A stretch of DNA of 64,000 nt, from the NCBI GenBank assembly GCA_024642215.1, contig JAHEBO010000016.1, positions 39,783-103,782 on the forward strand, given 5' to 3'. The notes beneath the pieces were generated by a model. The model was not told the DNA's origin and did no database searches. It worked only from the letters and a program-made list of their open reading frames with translations. Source of the stretch: Limnohabitans sp. (lineage in GTDB: Bacteria; Pseudomonadota; Gammaproteobacteria; Burkholderiales; Burkholderiaceae_C). Shown here in pieces: positions 1 to 9,479 of this stretch (the first letter of the stretch is position 1; the number at the start of each line of letters is the position of its first letter). The position numbers and the translations under genes are program-made.

Positions 1-1
1 T

Positions 2-307
2 CATTTGGAAGTGACACCCGCCTTGCGAACTTATGTGACGGGTAAATTGGACCGCATCACGCGACATTTTGACCAAGTGGTCGATGTCAAAGTCCTGCTC
101 ACGGTTGAAAAACAAAAAGAAAAGGAAAAACGCCAACGTGCGGAATGCAACATCCATGTCAAAGGCAACGACCTGTTTGCAGAAAGCGCCCACGAAGATT
201 TGTATGCAGCGGTTGACGAATTGGTCGACAAACTCGATCGTCAAGTGATCAAGCACAAAGACCGCATCACGGAACACCACCACAGTGCGCCCAAGCGCAT
301 GATGTGA
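2..307 (+). CDS. hpf: Ribosome hibernation promoting factor, 5' truncated by window edge
   Basis: The visible 101 residues are the body and C-terminus of an HPF/YfiA-family protein, which binds the 30S subunit in stationary phase and promotes inactive 100S ribosome dimers. The frame is already open at base 2. The visible start HLEVTPALR matches the segment that normally follows the first few residues of short HPF proteins, so the TTG at base 5 is internal and only a few codons are missing. Features seen are a basic linker ([20 protein letters not shown]) and an Asp/Lys-rich helix ([20 protein letters not shown]), as in the family. It lacks the long C-terminal dimerisation domain, so it is the short type. 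It lies upstream of ptsN and hprK, the usual betaproteobacterial order behind rpoN, and is separated from ptsN by a terminator. Confidence 0.93.
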   Translation, partial: HLEVTPALRTYVTGKLDRITRHFDQVVDVKVLLTVEKQKEKEKRQRAECNIHVKGNDLFAESAHEDLYAAVDELVDKLDRQVIKHKDRITEHHHSAPKRMM

Positions 308-340
308 AATTTTTCAGCCATTTCCTTTCACAAGGCCCTG

Positions 341-367
341 CCGCACCCCTCGAGGTGCGGTTTTTTT
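341..367 (+). terminator. Intrinsic terminator after hpf
   Basis: A 7-bp stem (CCGCACC 341-347 with GGTGCGG 354-360) with a 6-base loop is followed directly by seven T residues (361-367). It should end the rpoN/hpf transcript and leave ptsN on its own promoter. Confidence 0.88.
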
Positions 368-389
368 CGTCTGCAGCTTCTCAAGGGTG

Positions 390-395
390 CATAAT
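390..395 (+). promoter_or_regulatory. Candidate -10 box of ptsN
   Basis: CATAAT lies downstream of the hpf terminator and only 11 bases before the ptsN ATG at 407. A start site 6-7 bases downstream would leave a leader of about five bases. No convincing -35 hexamer was seen. Confidence 0.35.
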
Positions 396-406
396 CCGCC
401 CTCGAT

Positions 407-868
407 ATGAACAGACTTGCAGCCATCCTCCCCGTTGAACAAGTGCTGGTTGGCGTAGATGCCACCAGCAAGAAGCGCGCTTTTGAAGAGGCGGGTCTGT
501 TGTTTGAAAACTTGCACGGCCTGTCGAGGGCCCTGGTCACCGACAGCTTGTTTGCCCGCGAACGCTTGGGCTCCACGGGCTTGGGTCATGGTGTGGCCAT
601 TCCACATGGTCGCATCAAAGGCTTGAAATCGCCCATGGCCGCCGTGTTTCAGTTGGCGCAAGCCATCGGCTTTGACGCCCCCGACGAGCAGCCGGTCAAG
701 TTGTTGATCTTCTTGCTGGTGCCCGAAGCGGCCACCCAAAAGCATTTGGAAATTTTGTCTGAAATTGCTGAATTGCTCAGCAACGCCAGTTTGCGCGACA
801 CCTTGGTCAGCAGTGCCAGTGCGCTCAACTTGCACAGTTTGATTGCCGGTTGGTCACCCGCCAATTAA
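407..868 (+). CDS. ptsN: PTS IIA-like nitrogen-regulatory protein (EIIA-Ntr)
   Basis: This 153-residue protein is a single EIIA(fructose/mannitol)-type domain. It is the terminal phospho-acceptor of the nitrogen-related phosphotransferase relay (PtsP, NPr, PtsN), which regulates potassium transport, nitrogen and stress functions in the cytoplasm rather than moving sugars. The diagnostic segment is GLGHGVAIPHGR, in which H67 (in IPHGR) aligns with the phosphorylated histidine of the E. coli protein. Length matches the family (about 150-165). It precedes hprK by 35 bases, so the sensor kinase for HPr and the EIIA protein are probably co-transcribed. No ribosome binding site was seen before the ATG. 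A potassium transporter gene (kup) lies about 15 kb away; a regulatory link is only possible, not shown. Confidence 0.95.
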   Translation: MNRLAAILPVEQVLVGVDATSKKRAFEEAGLLFENLHGLSRALVTDSLFARERLGSTGLGHGVAIPHGRIKGLKSPMAAVFQLAQAIGFDAPDEQPVKLLIFLLVPEAATQKHLEILSEIAELLSNASLRDTLVSSASALNLHSLIAGWSPAN

Positions 869-903
869 GGCGCCCTTAAAGTTCCCAACGAAACGAGGTT
901 GCG

Positions 904-1845
904 ATGAAGCCTACCGCAGTCAGCGCCGATGCGCTGTTTGAAGACCACCGCGGCAAACTCAAGTGGCAGTGGATTGCAGGCCTAGGCGCTTCCGAGCGCC
1001 GATTTGACGAAGTTGCAGTTCGCGCAGCCCGCTCAGGCGCCGACTTGGTGGGCTACCTGAATTACATCCATCCATACCGTGTGCAAATTTTGGGTGAGCG
1101 CGAAGTGGCTTATTTGACCCGAGGCTCAGATGAAGACTGCTTGCGCAGAGTCTCACGCATCGTGACCTTGGAGCCGCCTGTGTTGGTGCTGGCCGATGGC
1201 CAAACTGCACCTGAGTCATTGCTGCGCGTGTGCGAGCGAGCACAAATCCCCATGTTTGCCACGCCAGAGTCATCGGCCTTTGTGATTGACGTGCTGCGAG
1301 CCTATTTGTCCAAACACTTCGCCGATCGCACCACCATGCACGGTGTGTTCATGGATATTTTGGGCTTGGGCGTGTTGATCACGGGCGAGTCAGGCCTTGG
1401 CAAAAGCGAGTTGGGCTTGGAGTTGATCTCTCGTGGCAATGGCCTGGTGGCCGATGACGCAGTCGACTTGTTCCGCATCAACCAGACCACCATCGAGGCA
1501 CGTTGCCCCGAGCTGCTGCAAAATTTGTTGGAAGTGCGCGGCATTGGCTTGCTCGACATTCGCGGTATTTTTGGCGAAACCGCAGTGCGCCGAAAAATGC
1601 GCCTCAAACTCATTGTGCACTTGGTTCGACGCGAAAACTTTGAGCGCGATTACGAGCGCATTCCGGCAGAGCCACTCACCCAAGACGTACTGGGCATCCC
1701 CGTGCGCAAGGTGGTGATTCAGGTGGTGGCAGGTCGCAACATAGCAGTGTTGGTGGAGGCCGCGGTGCGCAACACCATTTTGCAAATGCGTGGCATTGAC
1801 ACCTACCAAGATTTCATGGAGCGGCAGCGCGCTGCCATGGGCTAA
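904..1845 (+). CDS. hprK: HPr kinase/phosphorylase
   Basis: This bifunctional enzyme phosphorylates and dephosphorylates HPr on its regulatory serine, linking carbon status to the PTS. The 313-residue length fits the family (about 310-325). The C-terminal catalytic half carries [10 protein letters not shown] (H146 in the position of the conserved catalytic histidine), the P-loop GESGLGKS (residues 161-168) and the HprK signature [15 protein letters not shown] (about 209-223). The N-terminal half (about 1-130) is the usual Rossmann-like domain. GAGG precedes the ATG by a few bases. In betaproteobacteria the enzyme occurs without a full sugar PTS. It lies 35 bases downstream of ptsN and is convergent with fur, with no clear terminator in the 43-base gap. 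Confidence 0.96.
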   Translation: MKPTAVSADALFEDHRGKLKWQWIAGLGASERRFDEVAVRAARSGADLVGYLNYIHPYRVQILGEREVAYLTRGSDEDCLRRVSRIVTLEPPVLVLADGQTAPESLLRVCERAQIPMFATPESSAFVIDVLRAYLSKHFADRTTMHGVFMDILGLGVLITGESGLGKSELGLELISRGNGLVADDAVDLFRINQTTIEARCPELLQNLLEVRGIGLLDIRGIFGETAVRRKMRLKLIVHLVRRENFERDYERIPAEPLTQDVLGIPVRKVVIQVVAGRNIAVLVEAAVRNTILQMRGIDTYQDFMERQRAAMG

Positions 1846-1888
1846 GCCCGCAAGGCGAGCCTAGCGGCGTGCCTTCAATGGCGCAACT

Positions 1889-2311
1889 TCAACTGCGCAC
1901 TCTGTGCGGGCAAGGGTTGCGGGTGCAATTGGCGTAGAGGCTCAGGGCGTGGTCGGCAATCACAAAACCCTTGGCCAATGCCACATCGTGCTGGCGCTGT
2001 TCAATTTCTGCGTCGTAAAACTCTTCGACTTTGCCGCAGTCTAAGCACACCATGTGGTCATGGTGTTGGCCTTCGTTGAGCTCGTACACCGCCTTGCCAC
2101 TTTCAAAATGGTTGCGACTGAGCAAACCGGCTTGTTCAAACTGGGTCAGAACGCGGTACACCGTGGCCAGGCCAATGTCGGCGTTGTCTTTTAGCAAGTG
2201 CTTGTAAACATCTTCTGCGGTCATGTGCCGTTGCGTACCCTTTTGAAAGATTTCCAAAATCTTCTGACGGGGCACGGTGGCCTTCAGGCCTGTACTTTTG
2301 AGTTCGTCCAT
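1889..2311 (-). CDS. fur: Ferric uptake regulator Fur
   Basis: The 140-residue protein is an Fe(II)-dependent transcriptional repressor of iron uptake. The N-terminal winged helix (about 1-80) contains [26 protein letters not shown], and the metal/dimerisation domain contains [16 protein letters not shown], which has the regulatory histidines and the CxxC zinc pair. The C-terminus ends in [13 protein letters not shown], which supplies another CxxxxC pair. It is slightly shorter than the E. coli protein (148). It is divergent from bamE across about 105 bases; fur beside bamE (omlA) is a conserved proteobacterial arrangement. The TonB-ExbB-ExbD genes near 43 kb could be in its regulon, but I found no convincing Fur box there. 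Confidence 0.96.
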   Translation of the reverse strand: MDELKSTGLKATVPRQKILEIFQKGTQRHMTAEDVYKHLLKDNADIGLATVYRVLTQFEQAGLLSRNHFESGKAVYELNEGQHHDHMVCLDCGKVEEFYDAEIEQRQHDVALAKGFVIADHALSLYANCTRNPCPHRVRS

Positions 2312-2381
2312 GTCTTTTCAGTTGCAATTGAAAGTGAGAGGGCTTGGCTTGGGAAAATGCGCCAGAGTCGGATGCTACCGC

Positions 2382-2387
2382 TACAAT
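2382..2387 (+). promoter_or_regulatory. Candidate -10 box of bamE
   Basis: TACAAT lies 11 bases before an in-frame ATG at 2399 and 29 bases before the preferred ATG at 2417. It is the best promoter element in the fur-bamE divergent gap; a matching -35 was not evident. Confidence 0.4.
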
Positions 2388-2416
2388 GACCCGATCATAT
2401 GGCCTGCCACGCATCC

Positions 2417-2971
2417 ATGAAAAAACAAATTCGTATTCCTCTGCGCTCATCCTGGACCTTGGGTCTTGTCATGCCCCTGTTGTTGGGCTTGCTGAGCGCG
2501 TGCAGCGTGCCCCGCTTGAATGTCTCTGCCGATGCAGTTTTGTACATTCCCGAGGTGGTGCAAGGCAATTTTGTCTCGCGCGAGCAAAAACAATTCCTCA
2601 AGCCGGGCATGTCGCGCCTGCAAGTCAAAGAAGTGTTGGGCACCCCTTTGGTCTCTAGTGTTTTCCACGAAGACCGCTGGGACTATGTCTTCACCATCCG
2701 ACGTCAGGGTGTACCGCCCCAAAACTTCAGCCTAAGCGTTTGGTTCAAAGGCGACTTGCTCGACCAAGTCACTGGCGACGACCTCCCCAGCGAAACCGAA
2801 TTCGTCACCAAGTTGGTGGTCGAAAAGCCCAGCCTCAAGGTGCCCGTGCTGGAAGCCAAAGACGAAGATTTGCGCAAATTCCCTGCGCCTGTGCGCAAAG
2901 TCGAACCCACTGCTGCGCCTGCCGCACCCTTGCCCTCTTCTTACCCGCCGCTTGAACCTGCTTCACGCTGA
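2417..2971 (+). CDS. bamE: Outer membrane protein assembly factor BamE (lipoprotein)
   Basis: BamE is the small lipoprotein of the BAM complex that inserts beta-barrel proteins into the outer membrane. From ATG 2417 the 184-residue precursor starts [10 protein letters not shown], followed by a hydrophobic stretch ending in the lipobox LLSAC with the acylated cysteine at residue 29. The SmpA/OmlA domain follows, with [17 protein letters not shown] and DRWDYVFTI. The C-terminal 60 residues are Pro/Ala-rich, longer than in E. coli (113 residues) but usual for betaproteobacteria. An in-frame ATG at 2399 would add six residues; neither start has a visible ribosome binding site, and the closer -10 box would favour 2399 if the mRNA is leaderless. 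dapB follows after 8 bases. Confidence 0.92.
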   Translation: MKKQIRIPLRSSWTLGLVMPLLLGLLSACSVPRLNVSADAVLYIPEVVQGNFVSREQKQFLKPGMSRLQVKEVLGTPLVSSVFHEDRWDYVFTIRRQGVPPQNFSLSVWFKGDLLDQVTGDDLPSETEFVTKLVVEKPSLKVPVLEAKDEDLRKFPAPVRKVEPTAAPAAPLPSSYPPLEPASR

Positions 2972-2979
2972 ACCCACTC

Positions 2980-3816
2980 ATGACACAAGTTACTTCACAT
3001 TCCTCAGGCCATCCGATGCACGCCGTTGCAGTGGCAGGTGCCTCTGGCCGCATGGGCCACATGCTCATTGAAGCCATCAGCCAGTCTGACGACTGCCGCT
3101 TGTCTGGCGCCTTGGATTTGCCCACCAGCGCGGCTGTGGGCACCGATGCCAGCGCTTCCTTGGGCAAAGCCAGTGGCGTGTTGGTCACCGGCGATTTGCG
3201 CACGGGCCTCCAAAATTCAAAATACCTGATTGACTTCACCCGCCCAGAGGGCACCTTGGCGCACCTCAAAGTGTGTCAGGCCTTGGGTGTGAAGGCCGTC
3301 ATTGGGACCACCGGATTTTCAGAAGCCGAGAAGGCTGAAATCAAAGCCATCGCCAAAGACATTGCCATCGTCATGGCGCCCAACATGAGTGTCGGCGTCA
3401 ACGTCACGCTCAAGTTGCTCGAAATGGCGGCCAAGGCCTTGGCCACCGGTTACGACATCGAAATCATCGAGGCGCATCACCGTCACAAGGTCGATGCACC
3501 GTCCGGTACCGCGCTCAAAATGGGCGAAGTGATTGCCGATGCCTTGGGCCGCGACCTCAAAGACTGCGCGGTTTACGCCCGCGAAGGCGTCACAGGCGAG
3601 CGTGATCCTTCTAGCATTGGCTTTGCCACCATCCGCGGCGGCGACATTGTGGGCGACCACACCGTCTTGTTTGCTGGCACCGGCGAGCGCATTGAAGTCA
3701 CGCACAAGTCTTCCAGTCGCGCCACCTATGCCCAAGGCAGTTTGCGAGCGGTCCGCTTCTTGGCTGGCCAAGAAACGGGACTGTTCGACATGTTCGACGT
3801 GCTCTCCCTCCGCTAA
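2980..3816 (+). CDS. dapB: 4-hydroxy-tetrahydrodipicolinate reductase
   Basis: DapB reduces the product of DapA with NAD(P)H in the lysine/diaminopimelate pathway, which also supplies peptidoglycan. The 278-residue protein has the N-terminal nucleotide-binding motif [11 protein letters not shown] (about 13-23), the substrate segment [20 protein letters not shown] with the catalytic histidine and lysine, and a C-terminal dimerisation domain. Length is slightly above the usual 265-273 because of about 10 extra residues before the Rossmann strand; a second ATG at 3016 would remove them. It follows bamE by 8 bases and precedes the ExbB-like gene by 8 bases, so all three are probably in one transcript. 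Confidence 0.96.
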   Translation: MTQVTSHSSGHPMHAVAVAGASGRMGHMLIEAISQSDDCRLSGALDLPTSAAVGTDASASLGKASGVLVTGDLRTGLQNSKYLIDFTRPEGTLAHLKVCQALGVKAVIGTTGFSEAEKAEIKAIAKDIAIVMAPNMSVGVNVTLKLLEMAAKALATGYDIEIIEAHHRHKVDAPSGTALKMGEVIADALGRDLKDCAVYAREGVTGERDPSSIGFATIRGGDIVGDHTVLFAGTGERIEVTHKSSSRATYAQGSLRAVRFLAGQETGLFDMFDVLSLR

Positions 3817-3824
3817 GCCATCGC

Positions 3825-4469
3825 ATGAGCTTGCTCACCTTTTGGCTGCAGGGCGACTTTGTCATTCGGTTTGTGGCCATGGCCCTGTTGGCCCTCTCAG
3901 TGGGCACTTGGGTGGTCATCCTCTGGAAGTGGGCCTTACTGCGCCGCGTACAGCGCGATGTGCCCCAAAGCATTGCCGCATTTTGGCAAGCCGCGCAGTT
4001 TGACGAGGCCTTACAAGGTGTGGCGCGGTTTGATCGCGACCATTGCGTCAAGCCCATGCTAGAGGCCACCGTCCTGCCTTTGGGCGGCACCTTGGCAGCC
4101 GCGGGTGAGCGCGAACACCAACTCACGCGCGTGTTGCGCGACAGCCTCCAAACGACCGTGCGACGTCTGCAATGGGGCCATCTGTTGTTGGCCACAGCTG
4201 GCGCCATCGCGCCCTTTGTGGGTTTGTTGGGCACGGTGTGGGGCATCTTCAACGCCCTCAGTGGCATGGCCGAAGCGGGTCAAATCACCTTAGACCGCGT
4301 GGCAGGCCCTGTGGGCGAGGCCCTGATCATGACGGCCGCTGGCTTGGCTGTGGCCATTCCCGCTGTGTTGGCCTACAACGTCCTAGGCCGTGCCGTGTCG
4401 CTCATCGAAATCGAGTTGGAGGGTTTTGCCCAAGACCTGCTGAACTTGCTCACGGGACGTCAGCGCTAA
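3825..4469 (+). CDS. MotA/TolQ/ExbB proton channel family protein
   Basis: This 214-residue inner-membrane protein has the three-helix ExbB/TolQ architecture: one helix near the N-terminus (about 13-33), a cytoplasmic loop, and two long helices with the family signature WGHLLLATAGAIAPFVGLLGTVWGIF (broken here across about 126-150) and GEALIMTAAGLAVAIPAVLAYN (about 167-188). It should form the proton-driven stator with the ExbD-like protein encoded 27 bases downstream. No TonB or TolA gene adjoins, so its energised partner is unknown. The second ExbB system at 43 kb has its own TonB; this pair may instead be a TolQR-type or general stator. Its position between dapB and leuS is a common Comamonadaceae arrangement. 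Confidence 0.9.
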   Translation: MSLLTFWLQGDFVIRFVAMALLALSVGTWVVILWKWALLRRVQRDVPQSIAAFWQAAQFDEALQGVARFDRDHCVKPMLEATVLPLGGTLAAAGEREHQLTRVLRDSLQTTVRRLQWGHLLLATAGAIAPFVGLLGTVWGIFNALSGMAEAGQITLDRVAGPVGEALIMTAAGLAVAIPAVLAYNVLGRAVSLIEIELEGFAQDLLNLLTGRQR

Positions 4470-4496
4470 GGCAGCGCTACAACGCACGCACACGCC

Positions 4497-4931
4497 ATGG
4501 CATTCGGCCGCTTTCCTCGTCCAACGCAAGCCAAGCCCTTCAGCGACATCAATGTCACGCCGCTGGTCGATGTGATGCTGGTGCTCTTGGTCATCTTCAT
4601 TCTCACAGCGCCCTTGCTCACCAGTGCCATTCGGCTCGATTTGCCGCAGGCCCAAGCCGCGCAAGCGGGCGAGGCGCCTGAAGCGCTCACCCTCAGCCTG
4701 AACCAGGCCCAAGAGCTGTTTTTGAACGACAAACCCACAGACTTGGCCGCTTTGCCGGACGCGCTGCGCCGCTTGGCATTGCAAAAGCCTCAATTGGAAG
4801 TTCAATTGCGAGTTGATCAAACGGTGCCCTATGGCCAGGTTTTGGTGCTGATGGGCGTGGCTCAGCAAGCCGGTCTTAGCCGCATTGGCTTTGTCACCGC
4901 GCCAGCACCCGGCGCTGCAGCTGCACGCTGA
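4497..4931 (+). CDS. ExbD/TolR family biopolymer transport protein
   Basis: The 144-residue protein has a short cytoplasmic N-terminus, the motif FSDINVTPLVDVMLVLLVIF, in which the membrane aspartate (VDVMLVLL) is the proton-relay residue, and a periplasmic C-terminal domain of about 95 residues ending in the usual VLVLMGVAQQAGLSRIGFVT. It pairs with the ExbB-like protein immediately upstream. Two other ExbD proteins are encoded near 43 kb, so the window encodes three paralogues. The C-terminal tail PAPGAAAAR is Ala-rich and probably unstructured. Confidence 0.92.
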   Translation: MAFGRFPRPTQAKPFSDINVTPLVDVMLVLLVIFILTAPLLTSAIRLDLPQAQAAQAGEAPEALTLSLNQAQELFLNDKPTDLAALPDALRRLALQKPQLEVQLRVDQTVPYGQVLVLMGVAQQAGLSRIGFVTAPAPGAAAAR

Positions 4932-4949
4932 ATTCTCTCAGTCGGCCTC

Positions 4950-4969
4950 GGCGGGAATTTAACCCCGCC
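4950..4969 (+). promoter_or_regulatory. Hairpin in exbD-leuS gap
   Basis: GGCGGG (4950-4955) pairs perfectly with CCCGCC (4964-4969) around an 8-base AT-rich loop. There is no T tract, so it is not a typical intrinsic terminator. It sits 8 bases upstream of the candidate leuS -10 box and might stabilise the upstream transcript end or be an operator. Confidence 0.35.
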
Positions 4970-4976
4970 AAACACC

Positions 4977-4982
4977 TACAAT
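4977..4982 (+). promoter_or_regulatory. Candidate -10 box of leuS
   Basis: TACAAT ends 10 bases before the leuS ATG at 4993, so an mRNA started here would have almost no leader. No strong -35 was found 16-18 bases upstream. Confidence 0.4.
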
Positions 4983-4992
4983 TTGCACCATC

Positions 4993-7665
4993 ATGCAAGA
5001 CAAGTACAACCACCTCGAAGTTGAGCCCGCGGCGCAAAGCCAGTGGAACGCTCGCGATGCCTACCGCGTTACCGAAGACGCCAGTAAAAAGAAGTTTTAC
5101 GCCTGCTCCATGCTGCCCTACCCCAGCGGCAAGCTGCACATGGGCCACGTGCGCAACTACACCATCAACGACATGCTCACGCGCTATTTGCGCATGAACG
5201 GTTACAACGTGCTGATGCCCATGGGCTGGGACGCGTTTGGTTTGCCTGCCGAAAACGCTGCACTCAAAAATGGCGTACCGCCTGCCAAGTGGACCTACGA
5301 AAACATCGCTTACATGAAGAAGCAGATGCAGGCCATGGGCTTGGCCATCGACTGGAGCCGCGAGGTGGCCACGTGCGATGCCAGCTACTACAAGTGGAAC
5401 CAATGGTTGTTCTTGAAGATGCTCGAGAAGGGCGTCGCTTATCGCAAAACACAGGTCGTCAATTGGGACCCCGTTGATCAAACTGTGTTGGCCAACGAGC
5501 AAGTGATCGACGGCAAAGGCTGGCGCACGGGTGCGGTGGTCGAGAAGCGAGAGATCCCTGGCTACTACTTGAAGATTACCGATTACGCCGAAGAGCTGCT
5601 CGACTTTGTGACCGGCGATAAGTTGCCCGGCTGGCCCGAGCGTGTGAAGCTGATGCAAGAAAACTGGATTGGCAAATCCACCGGTGTGCGTTTTGCGTTC
5701 CCGCACGACATTCGCGGTGCCGATGGTCAGCTCATTCAAGACGGCAAGATGTTTGTGTTCACCACCCGTCCCGACACCATCATGGGTGTGACGTTTTGCG
5801 CCGTGGCACCAGAGCACCCCTTGGCTGCGCATGCGGCCCTCACGCAACCTGCTTTGGCCACGTTCATTGAAACTTGCCAAAAGGGTGGCACTACCGAAGC
5901 CGAGATGGCGGTCAAAGAAAAAGAAGGCATGCCCACAGGCTTAACCGTCACGCATCCGCTGACTGGCAAACCTGTTGAAGTGTGGGTGGGCAACTACGTG
6001 CTCATGAGCTACGGTGATGGCGCCGTCATGGGTGTGCCTGCGCACGATGAGCGCGACTTTGAGTTTGCGTTGAAATACCAATTGCCCATTCAGCAAGTGG
6101 TGGCCTCCAAAGGCGTGACCTTCAGTCACACCGAATGGCACGATGGCTTTGGCGACAAAGCCAATGGTGTGTTGGTTAACTCTGGCCAATACGACGGCTT
6201 GAATTTCAAAGACGCCTTAGAAGCTGTGGCCGCCGACTTGGCTGCCAAAGGTTTGGGCGAGAAGAAAACCACCTGGCGTTTGCGCGACTGGGGCATCAGC
6301 CGCCAGCGCTATTGGGGCACGCCTATTCCTATCATCCATTGCGATGAACACGGCGCCGTGCCCGTGCCGGAAAAAGATTTGCCCGTGGTGCTGCCGCAAG
6401 ATTGCATCCCCGATGGCTCAGGCAACCCCCTCAACAAACACGAAGGCTTCCACGCCGGTGTGGTGTGTCCAGTGTGCGGCAAACCCGCGCGCCGCGAAAC
6501 CGACACCATGGACACGTTTGTCGATTCGTCTTGGTACTTCATGCGCTATTGCGACCCCAAGAACACCGACCAGATGGTGGCCGAGGGCGCTGACTACTGG
6601 ATGCCGATGGACCAGTACATTGGCGGCATTGAGCACGCCATTTTGCACTTGCTGTATGCGCGCTTCTGGACCAAGGTGATGCGCGATTTGGGCTTGGTCA
6701 AAGTGGACGAGCCCTTCACCAAATTGCTCACGCAAGGCATGGTGTTGAACCACATTTACTCGCGTCGCACCGAGAAAGGTGGCAAGGATTATTTCTGGCC
6801 CCACGATGTGGAGCACATGTTGGCCGACGACGGCAAAGTGATCGGTGCGCGTTTGAAAAATGCCGTGGGCAATTTGCCGGTGGGTACCGCCATCGATTAC
6901 GAAGGCGTGGGCACCATGTCCAAGTCGAAAAACAACGGCGTCGATCCACAAGACCTGATTGAACGGTACGGTGCAGATACAGCGCGCCTGTACACCATGT
7001 TCACCGCACCGCCCGAAGCCACTTTGGAGTGGAACGATGCGGCCGTGGAAGGCAGCTACCGCTTTGTGCGCCGTGTGTGGAACTACGCGGTCAAAGTTGA
7101 AAGTGCTTTGAAAGTCGGCCTCACGGTTGATCGTTCTCAGCCCATCACCTTCAGTGCCGAGGCCAAAAAATTGCGCCTCGAAATTCACTCGGTGCTGCGC
7201 CAAGCCAATTACGACTACGAGCGCATGCAATACAACACGGTGGTGTCTGCGCTCATGAAGATGCTCAACACACTGGAAGACTCACCGCTGTCTACCTCGA
7301 CAGATGTGAACGACAACGCCGCTTTGGCCGAGTGCTATTCCATTTTGCTGCGCGTGATGTACCCCGCTTGCCCCCACCTGGCTTTCCAGTTGTGGAACGA
7401 GTTGGGTTACGGCACTTGCTGCGGTGACTTGCTCGATGTGGCGTGGCCAGGCGTGGACGAAACGGCTTTGCAACGCGACGAGATTGAGCTCATGTTGCAA
7501 ATCAATGGCAAGTTGCGGGGCTCGCTCACAGTGCCTGCCAATGCAGACAAAGCCGCCATTGAACAAGCAGCTGCTTCGCACGAGCAAGTGACCAAGCAAA
7601 GCGCTGGTGCGGCCCCCAAGAAAATCATTGTGGTGCCTGGCCGTTTGGTCAACGTGGTGTTGTAA
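4993..7665 (+). CDS. leuS: Leucyl-tRNA synthetase
   Basis: This class I synthetase of 890 residues charges tRNA-Leu. The HIGH motif is in [16 protein letters not shown] (about 42-57). The CP1 editing domain (about 220-420) contains the threonine-rich [12 protein letters not shown] (about 256) and [14 protein letters not shown] (about 345), which hydrolyse mischarged amino acids. The KMSKS loop appears as [11 protein letters not shown] (about 640). A C-terminal anticodon-binding region follows. Length is somewhat above E. coli LeuRS (860). The following genes lptE and holA are the conserved neighbours in beta- and gammaproteobacteria, and translation of the three is probably linked. Confidence 0.98.
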   Translation: MQDKYNHLEVEPAAQSQWNARDAYRVTEDASKKKFYACSMLPYPSGKLHMGHVRNYTINDMLTRYLRMNGYNVLMPMGWDAFGLPAENAALKNGVPPAKWTYENIAYMKKQMQAMGLAIDWSREVATCDASYYKWNQWLFLKMLEKGVAYRKTQVVNWDPVDQTVLANEQVIDGKGWRTGAVVEKREIPGYYLKITDYAEELLDFVTGDKLPGWPERVKLMQENWIGKSTGVRFAFPHDIRGADGQLIQDGKMFVFTTRPDTIMGVTFCAVAPEHPLAAHAALTQPALATFIETCQKGGTTEAEMAVKEKEGMPTGLTVTHPLTGKPVEVWVGNYVLMSYGDGAVMGVPAHDERDFEFALKYQLPIQQVVASKGVTFSHTEWHDGFGDKANGVLVNSGQYDGLNFKDALEAVAADLAAKGLGEKKTTWRLRDWGISRQRYWGTPIPIIHCDEHGAVPVPEKDLPVVLPQDCIPDGSGNPLNKHEGFHAGVVCPVCGKPARRETDTMDTFVDSSWYFMRYCDPKNTDQMVAEGADYWMPMDQYIGGIEHAILHLLYARFWTKVMRDLGLVKVDEPFTKLLTQGMVLNHIYSRRTEKGGKDYFWPHDVEHMLADDGKVIGARLKNAVGNLPVGTAIDYEGVGTMSKSKNNGVDPQDLIERYGADTARLYTMFTAPPEATLEWNDAAVEGSYRFVRRVWNYAVKVESALKVGLTVDRSQPITFSAEAKKLRLEIHSVLRQANYDYERMQYNTVVSALMKMLNTLEDSPLSTSTDVNDNAALAECYSILLRVMYPACPHLAFQLWNELGYGTCCGDLLDVAWPGVDETALQRDEIELMLQINGKLRGSLTVPANADKAAIEQAAASHEQVTKQSAGAAPKKIIVVPGRLVNVVL

Positions 7666-7703
7666 GCACACTGCCGCAAGCCAATCGCCTCAAAGCACAC
7701 ACC

Positions 7704-8261
7704 ATGAACAAGGTCCCTCAGTTGCTAACCCGTCGCCAATCGCTGCAAGCCTTGGGGCGGCGCTTCGCTGGTGGTGCACTGTTGGGTGGTGCTGCAGTGG
7801 CTGGCTTGTCGGGCTGCGGTTTTCAATTGCGTCAAAGTGCCGACTTGCCCTTCAAGTCTTTGTTCTTGATTTTGCCGCGTCAATCGGCATTGGGCACTGA
7901 TCTGCGCCGCAATTTGGCCAGCAACGCTGACTTGAAAGTTTTTACGGAAGCCAAAGACATGGCGGCCAGTGAAGTGGTCTTAGACGTCATGTCGGAAGTG
8001 CGCGAGCGCGTGGTGGTGGGTTTGAATGCTTCTGGCCAAGTGCGCGAATTGCAGCTTCGTTTGAAGGTGAAGTTTCGCTTGCGTACGCCGCAGGGCAAAA
8101 ATTTGATTCCCGAAGTGGAGTTGCAGCAGCAGCGCGACCTGAGCTTCTTGGAGTCGGCGGCTTTGTCCAAAGAAATTGAAGAAGCCATGATGTACCGCGA
8201 CATGCAAGTGGACATCGTGCAACAAATTTTGCGCCGCTTGCCCGCCGTGAAGTCGCTCTGA
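7704..8261 (+). CDS. lptE: LPS-assembly lipoprotein LptE
   Basis: LptE plugs the LptD barrel and helps insert lipopolysaccharide in the outer leaflet of the outer membrane. The 185-residue precursor has a lipobox (LSGC, cysteine 38) followed by GFQLRQSADLPFKSLFL, the usual LptE start after the cysteine. The C-terminal domain ends with MYRDMQVDIVQQILRRL, typical of the family. The signal peptide contains a twin-arginine-like segment (TRRQSLQ, arginines 10-11) and a mild hydrophobic core, so export through Tat rather than Sec is possible. It lies between leuS and holA as in most proteobacteria. Confidence 0.92.
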   Translation: MNKVPQLLTRRQSLQALGRRFAGGALLGGAAVAGLSGCGFQLRQSADLPFKSLFLILPRQSALGTDLRRNLASNADLKVFTEAKDMAASEVVLDVMSEVRERVVVGLNASGQVRELQLRLKVKFRLRTPQGKNLIPEVELQQQRDLSFLESAALSKEIEEAMMYRDMQVDIVQQILRRLPAVKSL

Positions 8262-8298
8262 AAAAACTGCACTTGTTGCGCGATTAAAGTTCCATCCC

Positions 8299-9354
8299 AT
8301 GCAACTGGCACTGCCTCAAATTCAAGCGCACCTGCAAAAAGGTTTGCGCAGCCTGTACGCCTTGCATGGCGATGAAGCTTTGTTGGTGCAAGAGGCGGCG
8401 GATGCCATTCGCGCCGCAGCGCGCAGCCAAGGGTTTACCGAGCGCAGCGTGCACGTGGTGTCGGGCGCACATTTTGATTGGAGCGAAGTTTTGGCAGCCG
8501 GCGGGTCCATGAGTTTGTTTGCAGACAAACAAATCTTGGAAATTCGCATCCCGACGGGCAAGCCTGGCAAAGAAGGCAGCCCCATGATTCAACAGCTGGC
8601 GCAAACGGCAGAAGGCAATGACAGCACCTTGACGCTGTTCATCTTGCCGCGACTGGATGCGGCCACCAAAAAGGGCGCCTGGTTTGGCGCCTTGGACCAA
8701 TACGGTGTGACAGTGCAAATTGACTCACTCGACCGTGCGCAGTTGCCCCAATGGATTGCCCAACGTTTGAAGCTTCAGGGTCAAAGCGTGGTGGCAGGCC
8801 AAGAAGGTCAAAATTGTTTGCAGTTTTTTGCCGACCGTGTGGAAGGCAATTTGTTGGCAGCCCACCAAGAAATTCAAAAGTTGGGTTTGCTTTTTCCTGC
8901 AGGCGAGTTGACGCAAGCCCAAGTCGAAAGCGCCGTGCTCAATGTTGCACGCTACGATGTCTTCAAGTTGTCGGAGTCGGTGTTATCGGGTCAAATGGCG
9001 CGCGTACAGCGCATGCTCGATGGCCTGCAAGCCGAGGGTGAAGCGGCTGTGCTGGTGCACTACACCTTGGCCGAAGACATTCGCGCACTCAAACGCGTCA
9101 AAGATGCCATGGCCGAAGGCAAGCCCCTGCCCATGGCCTTGCGAGAGCAGCGTATTTGGGGCGTTCGCGAAAAACTATTTGAGCGCGTCCTGCCGCGCTT
9201 GTCTGCCAGTCGTTTGGCCCAATTGCTGCAAAACGCACACCAGGTGGATGGCATTGTCAAAGGCCTTAAGGTGGCCGATTGGCCAACCGATCCGTGGCAA
9301 GCGCTGAACCGTTTGGCCTTGCGCTTGGCCAGTGCGTGTACCACTAAAAGCTGA
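8299..9354 (+). CDS. holA: DNA polymerase III delta subunit
   Basis: HolA is the clamp-loader subunit that opens the beta sliding clamp. The 351 residues fit the family (about 330-350). Recognisable segments are the N-terminal YALHGDEALLVQEAADAIR, the AAA+-like middle part, and the C-terminal helical region QMARVQRMLDGLQAEGEAAVLVHYTLAEDIRAL. It follows lptE by 37 bases. In related genomes proA follows holA directly; here a four-gene block (9480-13222) separates them. Confidence 0.94.
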   Translation: MQLALPQIQAHLQKGLRSLYALHGDEALLVQEAADAIRAAARSQGFTERSVHVVSGAHFDWSEVLAAGGSMSLFADKQILEIRIPTGKPGKEGSPMIQQLAQTAEGNDSTLTLFILPRLDAATKKGAWFGALDQYGVTVQIDSLDRAQLPQWIAQRLKLQGQSVVAGQEGQNCLQFFADRVEGNLLAAHQEIQKLGLLFPAGELTQAQVESAVLNVARYDVFKLSESVLSGQMARVQRMLDGLQAEGEAAVLVHYTLAEDIRALKRVKDAMAEGKPLPMALREQRIWGVREKLFERVLPRLSASRLAQLLQNAHQVDGIVKGLKVADWPTDPWQALNRLALRLASACTTKS

Positions 9355-9479
9355 CGCCACTTGAAGCGCTGTGCACTGTGAGGGCAATTCACACACGCCC
9401 TGATGAAGCCTTTGATTCGGCTTGAAAAGATCGGGCTTGGGCCTACACTCACTGCATTCCAAACCAGGAGAGACAAGCC

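Noticed and set aside
4894-5880. 328-residue minus-strand frame opposite leuS
   Set aside because: It is antisense to the N-terminal half of LeuRS with no recognisable domain.
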